From the NCBI GenBank assembly GCA_964462125.1, contig CAYWXT010000306.1, positions 1 to 5,733 on the forward strand: a DNA stretch of 5,733 nucleotides. The letters are read 5' to 3'. Below, piece by piece: positions 1-5,562 of the stretch. Each line of letters opens with the position of its first letter. Positions within the stretch are counted from its first letter, which is position 1. The position numbers were made by a program, and so were the translations under genes. This DNA comes from JAWLFY01 sp964462125. Its GTDB lineage: Bacteria; Planctomycetota; Planctomycetia; Pirellulales; Pirellulaceae. The notes under the pieces are model-generated. The model saw nothing but the letters and a program-made list of their open reading frames with translations. It searched no databases and was not told the origin of the DNA.

Positions 1-18
1 CGCGAAGCGACAATCATC

Positions 19-56
19 ACCCTCCCGCTCGCGGGAGGGTCGGACGCTGACGTCCG
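19..56. repeat. Tandem double-hairpin palindromic intergenic element
   Basis: Two adjacent perfect hairpins are visible. The first has a 9-bp stem, ACCCTCCCG (19-27) with CGGGAGGGT (32-40), around the loop CTCG. The second has a 6-bp stem, CGGACG (41-46) with CGTCCG (51-56), around the loop CTGA. A GGGGAGGGCC tail follows to 65. Elements of this form (CCCTCCCGC, loop, GCGGGAGGG, then a second variable hairpin and GGGGAGGG) resemble intergenic repeats I associate with planctomycete genomes; that is recollection, not a search. Neither hairpin is followed by a T-tract on either strand, so a classical intrinsic terminator is not supported. It could still protect or define the 3' end of the minus-strand operon mRNA. 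Confidence 0.6.
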
Positions 57-80
57 GGGAGGGCCAAGCACCATGCAATC

Positions 81-140
81 GAATCGTGCGGGCTTGTGAT
101 GGGGGAATAAAGCGGCGATTGGCCCCTCCCCGCACGATTC
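81..140 (-). terminator. Inverted repeat at the 3' end of the LptC/LptA-like gene (possible terminator or mRNA 3' stem)
   Basis: GAATCGTGCGGG (81-92) and CCCGCACGATTC (129-140) form a perfect 12-bp inverted repeat separated by 36 bases. Its right arm includes the last base of the TAG stop codon (140-142) of the minus-strand gene, so the stem would form immediately after translation ends. There is no T-run after the left arm in the direction of transcription, so a rho-independent terminator is only a possibility. The right arm is continuous with GGCCCCTCCCC (121-131), which can instead pair with GGGGAGGGCC (56-65), giving an alternative fold. Confidence 0.4.
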
Positions 141-3100
141 TAACGGCGGTTGGTGTCAGGAAGTTCCCCCAGGGTGATGCCGCGCCCACGAAATTGCAGA
201 TCCTCGACCGTCATGTCCTCCGGGCGTAGCACCAGCGAGTCGAACTCGACCGCCAAGCCAGGCTCGCCCCGCGGCGCGATGCGGCGAAACTTGGCGACCC
301 GGGAGGCGGAAGCCAGCACGGTGAACCGGTCCTTGGAGGTTGAATAACGAGCCTCGCTGGCCACCGCTTCGTGCAAACCATTCCGGTTCCGGGTCCGGAA
401 CGTCACGCCTCCGTCGGCAATCAGTTCCCAAGGCATGGGTCGATCGAGGTTCGATCGGCGGCCAGCGCCACGGGTCGCGATCGGATCCGCCTGGACTCGT
501 AATCGTTCACAGTCCAATGTCGATTCCTCCAGCCCAATCGCGTTCATTTCAGCGACGTCGAAGGCTTCCTCCCAGGTCGCGACGGGACGAACGCCGATGC
601 GAACGCCGCGGTGGAATTCCAACGACCTCTCCTGCAGCTCGCCGACCATCGCGTCGTGGAAGGTCAAGTGGACGCCGGTCAACGGATTGGTGACGGAATT
701 GACTGCACTGTCTTGCGCCGCGGAAGAGGCTGCCTGACCGCGAGTTGAGCCATCCCGACGATTCGAGGATCCCCGGTTCGAGGATCCCTGCCCAAAGGCT
801 TTCCGCATCCATCCGCGGTACCACCCCGGTCCATCGGCGACGAGTCGGCCTTCGTCGAGGGCCAGGAATCGGAGGTCGTCGGTGCTGAGCAGGTGACGCG
901 ACTGGAGTTCGCCGTCGAGATTCCGCCGCAGCGCTTCGATGAGGACGGGTTTCTTTTCGGCGGCCAGGACCAAGACCTGTTCCAACACGGCATCCCGAAG
1001 GGATTGGACGTCGCGAAGGCGTGCATCGCGCTGCAAATCGAACTGCAGTGCTCCGCCGGTCAGGTAAAGGTCCCACGAATCGCGGTCATCCACCACCGAC
1101 GCATCGGCCCGGACGCCGCCGAGCATCCGGGCGGTCCGGCCGTCGAACGTCATCGCCGTGTTCCAGCGACATCGCGGCGGCCGCTCCCACCGCCAACGTT
1201 CACCGGTCGCGTTCTCGTTACCGGCCACCGCATCGTCGTCTTCGTCGGCCGCACCGGTTGGCATGACAGCGGTGGGCAACCGCAGCTCGCCTGCGTCGTC
1301 GATCTCGACGACGTTCGCGGTGGGCCAGACTTGCACTCGAGGTCCGACGAAGTAGCCATCGCCGAGTTCCAGTCGAGCCTGGCCGTCGCTGCCGCCGCGA
1401 AGGTCGACCAGACTTTCCCCGCTCCCCTCCCGCCACCGCAGTTCTTCACCGGTCATCCGCGCATCCATCGAGCGGCCCGCGGCGGTGACCCGATTCGCCA
1501 ACTCGACCCCTCCCTGGATGCTCAAGTCACGGCCGACGACTTCGGAATCGACCAGTTCCAGCTTGGCCGCGATCACCGAGCCCCGGAGGAGGACAGGTGT
1601 GACGTCGCGGGGCGATGCATTCTCTTGCGGGCCACCATCCGGTGAAGCCGGTTCGCCGGTGGGCTGACCAATCCAGCGGGACAATGCCGAGCTGTTCGCA
1701 TCACTGTCTGACCCGTCACCGCTTCCGGAATTCACTCCGACGGCCGGGTTGGGTCGATGAACGAAGAACAACTGCAGCGATTCGCTCTGCGCGTCGATCC
1801 CGGCGGCCTGAACCCGCACGTCGCCGCTGGCGGTGAACCGTTCCGGAAGCAACTCGCCCTCCACCGAACCGGTCGATAGCGCATCGGCATCGATCACCGG
1901 GGGATGATTTCCAGGGCTGGGCGAATCGCCTTCCGGAACGAATCGCAGATCCCCTTCGACCGCCTCGGCATGAAACGCGCCGCCTTCGGCCAACTCCGCC
2001 CGAATGGCACCGTCAATCCAAAGCTTCAGCAGGCTGCCCCTGGCCGAATCCTCGGGGCCAACCTCCTCGGGCCCGGAGTCGTTGCGAACAAGCAACCCCT
2101 CGCTCCAGCGAAGATCCCGAACCGGCATGGAGGAATCGGTCCAGACGACTTTGCCGGCGCCGCGGGCATCAATCATGCCCAATTGTTTTGGAGTGGCGGG
2201 ATCAAAGGAATAGATCAGCCCCTCGAGTTGTGCCTCGATCGACCCGTAGCGAAGCTGTACCCCTCGGCTCCCGCCGGCTCGGATCTCTCCGCTCCGCGCA
2301 TCAAATTGGATCGTGTCGGCAGCAAAGTCACAATCGAGAGCCTGCAAACGACCCACCGCTGGCGAACCTGCGGCGCGGACCTCCGAGAGCCAATCGCCGG
2401 GACCTCGCCGCTCCAGGGCGCGGTTCATGGGCTCACGAAGCGTCAGTTCCAACTCGGTACACTCGAACCGATCGACGGGCGATCGATCGACAAGATGAGT
2501 CAAGGAGACCGATTCACCGAGCCGGAGACGATGGTGCGAGAAGTCGTACTGCACCCGCCCCCCACACTCGACCGACAACATCGCCTTGTCCGCTAAGGGC
2601 ATCGTCAGCTCATGCAGGTAGATCAACTCCATGCGGCGAAGCATTGTCATGGCGTCGGTCTCCGCCCCGACCTGGGCAGCACCAATTGCGAATTCCAAAG
2701 TCAAATCCTCGCCGCGGATAACGGCGTCACCGATCTGCATCCGAATCGCCTGGGTCGTCCAAAACTTTCGCTCATTGATCGATAAATTGGACGTTTGAAT
2801 ATCCAGCGTTTCTTTCGAACGGCTGTTCTGGGAGGGACTACGGCCGGGCTGGGGCACCCGCCAGACGTGAACGTCCCCGTGAATCTCGCCCGCCCGGATC
2901 GGCGGTGCCCCCCCGCTCATGATGTCCAAAGAGTCGTCGAACTCCAGCCGTGCTCCTTCGGCCGAGTCGATGATCAAAGGTGCCTCGGAATCAGCGGCGT
3001 CGAGGCCACGCCCGACAACCAGGGTGATCGGCCAGAGCTTCCATTCGTTCCGATCGGTCTGCTCCCATTGCTGGAACAACAGCATACCGCGGGTCGTTTT

Positions 3101-3310
3101 CAGCCGCTTGCAGACACCTCGCTGCCAAGCCGATTCGGGAAACACGTCGGCCAGCGATTCGCCGCTGCGAAGCTCCACCGGAACATCGCGGTGGGTAATC
3201 GGCTCGACCTCAGGCGAGCGCAGCCAACGATCCACCGTCACGAGGTAAATCCCCGTCAACGCGCTGAGTGACAGCAGCGCGATCGTGTAATGGGCAAGCT
3301 TTCGCGACAT
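140..3310 (-). CDS. Very large LptC/LptA (OstA)-like membrane-anchored LPS transport protein
   Basis: The protein is 1056 residues from the ATG at 3310. Seen: a short basic N-terminus (MSRK), a hydrophobic segment at about residues 8-26 with no clear cleavage site (probably an inner-membrane anchor), and then a long periplasmic, beta-rich chain. Residues 169-206 (ETLDIQTSNLSI ... VIRGEDLTLEF) show the LptC-like pattern 'T-x-x-L ... x-T-x-x-x-I/V ... I-x-G-x-x-L'. OstA/LptA-like modules may recur at about 490-516, 635-679, 716-759, 878-940 and 960-1001; their short hydrophobic strands end in G-x-V or GPG-type turns. Low-complexity linkers lie at about 521-573 and 842-873. E. coli LptC and LptA are each under 200 residues, so this protein is several times longer. 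It follows kdsC by 26 bases, in the slot held by lptC-lptA in the E. coli kdsD-kdsC-lptC-lptA-lptB operon. Inferred role: part of the periplasmic LPS bridge. The ATG was chosen because it opens directly on the membrane anchor; an upstream GTG at 3361 would overlap kdsC and add 17 polar residues. The reading frame is convincing; the family assignment rests on pattern and context. Confidence 0.7.
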   Translation of the reverse strand: MSRKLAHYTIALLSLSALTGIYLVTVDRWLRSPEVEPITHRDVPVELRSGESLADVFPESAWQRGVCKRLKTTRGMLLFQQWEQTDRNEWKLWPITLVVGRGLDAADSEAPLIIDSAEGARLEFDDSLDIMSGGAPPIRAGEIHGDVHVWRVPQPGRSPSQNSRSKETLDIQTSNLSINERKFWTTQAIRMQIGDAVIRGEDLTLEFAIGAAQVGAETDAMTMLRRMELIYLHELTMPLADKAMLSVECGGRVQYDFSHHRLRLGESVSLTHLVDRSPVDRFECTELELTLREPMNRALERRGPGDWLSEVRAAGSPAVGRLQALDCDFAADTIQFDARSGEIRAGGSRGVQLRYGSIEAQLEGLIYSFDPATPKQLGMIDARGAGKVVWTDSSMPVRDLRWSEGLLVRNDSGPEEVGPEDSARGSLLKLWIDGAIRAELAEGGAFHAEAVEGDLRFVPEGDSPSPGNHPPVIDADALSTGSVEGELLPERFTASGDVRVQAAGIDAQSESLQLFFVHRPNPAVGVNSGSGDGSDSDANSSALSRWIGQPTGEPASPDGGPQENASPRDVTPVLLRGSVIAAKLELVDSEVVGRDLSIQGGVELANRVTAAGRSMDARMTGEELRWREGSGESLVDLRGGSDGQARLELGDGYFVGPRVQVWPTANVVEIDDAGELRLPTAVMPTGAADEDDDAVAGNENATGERWRWERPPRCRWNTAMTFDGRTARMLGGVRADASVVDDRDSWDLYLTGGALQFDLQRDARLRDVQSLRDAVLEQVLVLAAEKKPVLIEALRRNLDGELQSRHLLSTDDLRFLALDEGRLVADGPGWYRGWMRKAFGQGSSNRGSSNRRDGSTRGQAASSAAQDSAVNSVTNPLTGVHLTFHDAMVGELQERSLEFHRGVRIGVRPVATWEEAFDVAEMNAIGLEESTLDCERLRVQADPIATRGAGRRSNLDRPMPWELIADGGVTFRTRNRNGLHEAVASEARYSTSKDRFTVLASASRVAKFRRIAPRGEPGLAVEFDSLVLRPEDMTVEDLQFRGRGITLGELPDTNRR
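762..788. repeat. Short 15-bp-period direct repeat inside the LptC/LptA-like gene
   Basis: TTCGAGGATCCC occurs at 762-773 and again at 777-788, a period of 15 bases (five codons). On the minus strand it encodes the repeated peptide SSNRG-SSNR inside a Ser/Arg/Gln-rich linker (about residues 842-873 of the protein). The near-identity at DNA level suggests a recent local duplication in a flexible linker. The reading frame is preserved. Confidence 0.6.
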
Positions 3311-3336
3311 GGTGTGTCCATCGCCGGTGAGCCGAC

Positions 3337-3864
3337 TCAGCCGGGGACGTGTTCCTCCCACCGCCCCTTGGCACGCAACAATCGCTCGACCAACTCACGC
3401 ACGACCGCTTGTCCCCCAGAGTGCCGGAGCACCCAGTGCGCTGCATTGCGGACGTCGGCCGCCGCGTCCCCCGGGGCGGCCGCTAAACCGACCCACTTCA
3501 TCACCGCAATGTCGGGCAGATCGTCTCCGATGTAACAGACCTCCTCCGGTCCGCACCCCAAATCCCCAATCATCTCCGCCGCCGCAGCCCGCTTCTCGCC
3601 ACAACCCTGGCGGAGGTGGGTGATGCCAAGCTCCGATGCCCGGTGCGCCACAACGGGGCTGGACCGTGCCGTCAAGATCCCAAACTCGAAACCACTGGCG
3701 CACCAAAGCTTGATCCCCAACCCATCCCGCACGTGAAATCGCTTCGATTCCCGCAAGGCATCGTCATAGACAATCCGGCCATCGGTCATCACTCCATCGA
3801 CATCCGACAACAAACAGCTGATTGGGGCGGCGACCTCCGCATCAGAACGCAACAGAACAGGCAT
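3337..3864 (-). CDS. kdsC: 3-deoxy-D-manno-octulosonate 8-phosphate phosphatase (KdsC), HAD superfamily
   Basis: The protein has 175 residues, close to E. coli KdsC (188). It hydrolyses KDO-8-phosphate to KDO and phosphate in the cytoplasm, the step before CMP-KDO activation in lipopolysaccharide inner-core synthesis. HAD motif I is DVDGVMTDG with the nucleophile D21 and D23. Motif II is the LTARSS segment (T65). The motif III lysine is probably K91 in QGCGEKR, matching the ITHLYQGQSNK region of E. coli KdsC. Motif IV is GDDLPD (113-118) with Mg-binding D114 and D115. The C-terminal GGQAVVREL matches the GGRGAVREV signature that separates KdsC from other small C0-type HAD phosphatases. The ATG at 3864 gives the expected length, but no Shine-Dalgarno sequence precedes it; the leader is CCTGCCAACTCATCC, directly after the heptamer repeats. 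The same start region (first six codons) occurs again at 4002-4019 beyond the run of N, probably an assembly duplicate. The open frame continues upstream through the repeats to 4365 only because the repeats lack stops. Confidence 0.93.
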   Translation of the reverse strand: MPVLLRSDAEVAAPISCLLSDVDGVMTDGRIVYDDALRESKRFHVRDGLGIKLWCASGFEFGILTARSSPVVAHRASELGITHLRQGCGEKRAAAAEMIGDLGCGPEEVCYIGDDLPDIAVMKWVGLAAAPGDAAADVRNAAHWVLRHSGGQAVVRELVERLLRAKGRWEEHVPG

Positions 3865-3901
3865 GGATGAGTTGGCAGGGGTTGGGTGTTGGGTGTTGGG
3901 T
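3847..3901. repeat. Left copy of an exact 55-bp duplication abutting the N gap
   Basis: These 55 bases, from ACGCAACAGAACAGG through three GTTGGGT units, are identical to 4002-4056. This copy ends exactly where the N run starts, and the other begins exactly where it ends. That is the expected look of two contigs sharing a terminal overlap of one k-mer (k = 55) that a scaffolder left unmerged. The block contains the first six codons of kdsC and its immediate upstream sequence. Confidence 0.85.
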
Positions 3902-4001
3902 NNNNNNNNNNNNNNNNNNNNNNNNNNNNNNNNNNNNNNNNNNNNNNNNNNNNNNNNNNNNNNNNNNNNNNNNNNNNNNNNNNNNNNNNNNNNNNNNNNN
4001 N
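3902..4001. other. Assembly gap: exactly 100 N
   Basis: One hundred undetermined bases, the usual placeholder for a gap of unknown size, lie between two identical 55-bp flanks and beside a heptamer array. The real distance between flanks may be zero or negative (overlap), or the array may be longer than shown. Nothing can be said about sequence inside it. Confidence 0.99.
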
Positions 4002-4056
4002 ACGCAACAGAACAGGCATGGATGAGTTGGCAGGGGTTGGGTGTTGGGTGTTGGGT
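4002..4056. repeat. Right copy of the exact 55-bp duplication
   Basis: Identical to 3847-3901. It carries a second copy of the kdsC start (ATG at 4019 on the minus strand, reading MPVLLR) that runs into N. I treat it as the same genomic locus seen from the other contig, so it is not annotated as a second gene. Confidence 0.85.
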
Positions 4057-4189
4057 TTCGGGTGTTGGGTGTTGGGTGTTGGGTGTTGGGTGTTGGGTGT
4101 TGGGTGTTGGGTTTCGGGTGTTGGGTGTTGGGTTTCGGGTGTTGGGTTTCGGGTGTTGGGTTTCGGGTGTTGGGTTTCGGGTGTTGGGT
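4036..4189. repeat. Heptanucleotide tandem repeat array, 22 units in two variants
   Basis: There are twenty-two perfect seven-base units with no indels: 16 are GTTGGGT and 6 are TTCGGGT. Writing G for GTTGGGT and T for TTCGGGT, the order from 4036 is GGG T GGGGGGG T GG T G T G T G T G. The last ten units alternate almost regularly. Three more G units lie left of the gap (3881-3901) but belong to the duplicated flank. The plus strand has GGG every seven bases with four-base loops, a canonical G-quadruplex spacing. The minus strand, which is the sense of the LPS genes, reads ACCCAAC/ACCCGAA. The array is free of stops in all six frames, which explains several spurious long open frames. Such heptamer repeats resemble the short tandemly repeated repetitive sequences described in cyanobacteria; this is an analogy only. 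Confidence 0.95.
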
Positions 4190-4199
4190 GGCCCTTCTT

Positions 4200-4222
4200 G
4201 TTCCCATGCTGTGCGTGGGAAC
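4200..4222. repeat. Palindromic hairpin element (GTTCCCA ... TGGGAAC)
   Basis: GTTCCCA (4200-4206) and TGGGAAC (4216-4222) form a perfect 7-bp stem. It extends inward by TGC/GCG (one T-G wobble, two Watson-Crick pairs) to a three-base loop TGT. Short palindromes of the form GTTCCCACGC-loop-GCGTGGGAAC recur between genes in many bacterial genomes, as far as I recall, so this is probably a dispersed REP-like element. It lies 51 bases past the kdsD stop codon. No T-tract follows on either strand at normal terminator spacing, although ATATTTTC lies to its right on the plus strand. Confidence 0.6.
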
Positions 4223-4273
4223 ATATTTTCGGCCGCTTCGTACGCCATTCCGTCCGTGGTGCGGCCACCACGC

Positions 4274-5332
4274 TCATCCCGCCAAGGGAATCGTCGCGGG
4301 ACCCGAGGCATCCTCGCCGAGCGAGACGACATCGGTGATATCGAGCATTCCGATGGGGCGGTCATTGGCGTCCAAGACCGGCAACTCGCTGATCCGTCGG
4401 CGCGACATCAGCGCGATCGCGTCGAGCAGCAAACTCCCGCTCGGCACCGTCGTCGGCCGTGCGGTCATGTAGTGCGAAATCGGCGCATCCAGTGCCCCAT
4501 CATGCCGAGCCTCCAAGAGTCGGGCGAGGTCGCTATCGGTAAACAGTCCCGCCAGTTTTCCTTCGGACCCGACCAACATCACGGCGCCACTCCGCCGCCC
4601 TCCCCGACTCGCGGCCACCATCGCCTGCCGGATGGAATCGCGTTCGGTCGCGACCCGGCAAACATCAAGCCTCCGCATCACCTGGTCGACGTCCGTCAGT
4701 TTTCGTCCCAGCGCCCCCCCGGGGTGAAAGCGGGCAAAGTCTTGAGGGGTGAACGAACGTAACCGGCTGGCGAGCATCGCGATCCCATCCCCCACGGCCA
4801 TCATCACCGCTGTGCTGCAGGTCGGCGCCAATCCAATCGGGCAAGCTTCCGGATGCTGTCCAATCGTCACCACGCAGTCCGCCGCGGCGGCCAGCGGGTT
4901 CTCGGCCGAGCCGGTGATCGCGATCAGTCCCGAGGAGTTGGCGCGCAGATGGCCGGCGATGCGAACCACCTCGTCACTGCGTCCCGAATTCGAGAGGGCC
5001 CACACCAGATCGTTCTCGCGAACCCGTCCCAGGTCGCCGTGTACCGCCTCGGCGGGATGCAAAAAGTGCGATGGCGTCCCGGTGCTGGCCAGCGTCGCGA
5101 CCAACTTCTGGGCGACCAAGCCCGCCTTGCCAACCCCCGTCATGACCACGCAGCCGGAACATCCAGCGGTCAGCTCCGCGGCCTGGACGGCATCAAGCGA
5201 CAACGCCGACGCGGTCGCAAGGATCGCCTGCCCCTCCGCTGCGACAACGTCACGAAGCAACCGCAAACGCTCCAGCGGCGTCGACGGCGGGGGGGGACAC
5301 GCGTCCGTGCGCGATCTCGGTTCTGCAGTCAC
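4274..5332 (-). CDS. kdsD: D-arabinose 5-phosphate isomerase (KdsD/KpsF/GutQ family), SIS plus two CBS domains
   Basis: From the GTG at 5332 the protein has 352 residues, near E. coli KdsD (328). It converts D-ribulose 5-phosphate to D-arabinose 5-phosphate in the cytoplasm, the first committed step of KDO synthesis. The SIS domain spans about 20-210 and contains GVGKAG (66-71), ASTGTPSHFLHPAEAVHGDLG (82-102), SNSGRSDE (114-121), EACPIGLAPTCST (162-174) and FHPGGALGRKL (202-212). The catalytic residues known from E. coli KdsD (K59, E111, E152, H193) correspond to K69, E121, E162 and H203 with a constant offset of ten. Two CBS domains follow at about 215-275 and 285-345. GVGKAG replaces the usual GxGKSG. 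The GTG start was chosen for the strong AGGGAAGG seven bases upstream; another in-frame GTG at 5428 lacks such a site. An eight-C run encodes prolines 13-15 near the start. It heads the LPS operon; paralogues GutQ or KpsF cannot be excluded from sequence alone, but the adjoining kdsC favours KdsD. Confidence 0.94.
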   Translation of the reverse strand: MTAEPRSRTDACPPPPSTPLERLRLLRDVVAAEGQAILATASALSLDAVQAAELTAGCSGCVVMTGVGKAGLVAQKLVATLASTGTPSHFLHPAEAVHGDLGRVRENDLVWALSNSGRSDEVVRIAGHLRANSSGLIAITGSAENPLAAAADCVVTIGQHPEACPIGLAPTCSTAVMMAVGDGIAMLASRLRSFTPQDFARFHPGGALGRKLTDVDQVMRRLDVCRVATERDSIRQAMVAASRGGRRSGAVMLVGSEGKLAGLFTDSDLARLLEARHDGALDAPISHYMTARPTTVPSGSLLLDAIALMSRRRISELPVLDANDRPIGMLDITDVVSLGEDASGPATIPLAG

Positions 5333-5339
5333 GGCGAGA

Positions 5340-5347
5340 CCTTCCCT
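5340..5347 (-). promoter_or_regulatory. Ribosome binding site of kdsD
   Basis: On the minus strand AGGGAAGG lies seven bases before the GTG at 5332. It is the best Shine-Dalgarno match near any possible kdsD start and decides the start choice over the GTG at 5428, which is preceded by AAGCCTAGACTCACGTT with no purine-rich site. Confidence 0.55.
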
Positions 5348-5372
5348 GGTACGTCGCGATCGGTGGCATGAG

Positions 5373-5404
5373 GGATCTACAGTGATCTCGGTCACGGCAG
5401 ATCC
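5373..5404. promoter_or_regulatory. 32-bp imperfect dyad upstream of kdsD (candidate operator or leader hairpin)
   Basis: GGATCT (5373-5378) pairs with AGATCC (5399-5404) and GTGA (5382-5385) with TCAC (5392-5395). All share one centre of symmetry at 5388.5, and 12 of 16 opposed positions are complementary. It lies 41 bases before the chosen GTG and overlaps the candidate -10 box TAGGAT. It could bind a dimeric regulator or fold in the kdsD leader. No known operator was recognised, and dyads of this size can occur by chance. Confidence 0.3.
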
Positions 5405-5430
5405 TAGCGAAAACAAATCACCGGCCACAA
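5401..5430 (-). promoter_or_regulatory. Weak sigma-70-like promoter candidate for kdsD
   Basis: On the minus strand TTGTGG (5430-5425) and TAGGAT (5406-5401) are separated by 18 bases, matching three and four of six consensus positions. Initiation would fall near 5394, leaving a leader of about 60 bases before the GTG at 5332. This would exclude the upstream GTG at 5428. Consensus matching in a planctomycete is weak evidence. Confidence 0.22.
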
Positions 5431-5443
5431 CGTGAGTCTAGGC

Positions 5444-5473
5444 TTGACGCCGCTTTTCGTCCTTTCTTATCTC
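5444..5473 (+). promoter_or_regulatory. Weak sigma-70-like promoter candidate for the divergent plus-strand gene
   Basis: TTGACG (5444-5449) matches five of six positions of a -35 box. TATCTC (5468-5473), after an 18-base spacer, matches only the first three positions of a -10 box. It points toward the gene starting at 5563 and would give a leader of about 80 bases. The site lies in the most AT-rich part of the divergent intergenic region. Confidence 0.25.
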
Positions 5474-5562
5474 CCGCTTGTATGCCGCCGAACGTAGCGA
5501 CGCGATCGGTCCCGCCCTCTGCACCGTCATCACGAACGCCAACTCAGGCCCGGGAACCCAGG

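Noticed and set aside
893..1645. Plus-strand open frame of about 250 residues antisense to the giant gene
   Set aside because: It is an antisense shadow in GC-rich coding DNA, with no domain and no ribosome binding site. The minus-strand frame continues uninterrupted through it.
1904..2596. Plus-strand open frame of about 230 residues antisense to the giant gene
   Set aside because: Same reason: no domain, wholly inside a much longer and better-supported minus-strand gene.
3311..3361. GTG at 3361 as start of the giant gene
   Set aside because: It would add 17 polar residues before the membrane anchor and overlap the end of kdsC by 25 bases. The ATG at 3310 begins directly at a typical basic N-terminus plus hydrophobic anchor.
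4017..4019. A second, truncated kdsC copy right of the gap
   Set aside because: Only six codons are present, within a block that exactly repeats the left contig end; an assembly overlap explains it better than a pseudogene.
4036..4189. CRISPR array
   Set aside because: The units are seven bases, contiguous and without spacers, so this is a simple tandem repeat; no cas gene is present.
3865..4365. N-terminal extension of kdsC through the heptamer repeats (PNTQHPT/PETQHPK-rich protein)
   Set aside because: The repeats lack stops in all six frames, the frame crosses the N gap, and KdsC proteins of about 175-190 residues do not carry such an extension. The ATG at 3864 gives the normal length.
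3863..4762. Plus-strand open frame of about 299 residues (GVGCWVLG repeats) covering the array and antisense to kdsD
   Set aside because: It owes its length to the stop-free repeats and to the GC-rich antisense of kdsD, and has no recognisable domain.
5333..5428. GTG at 5428 as start of kdsD
   Set aside because: No Shine-Dalgarno site precedes it, the added 32 residues have no family counterpart, and they overlap the candidate promoter and dyad. The possibility is not fully excluded.
5482..5562. ATG at 5482 as start of the divergent gene
   Set aside because: It is in frame but would place 27 Pro/Ser/Arg-rich residues ahead of a normal-looking signal peptide, and no ribosome binding site is visible before it.
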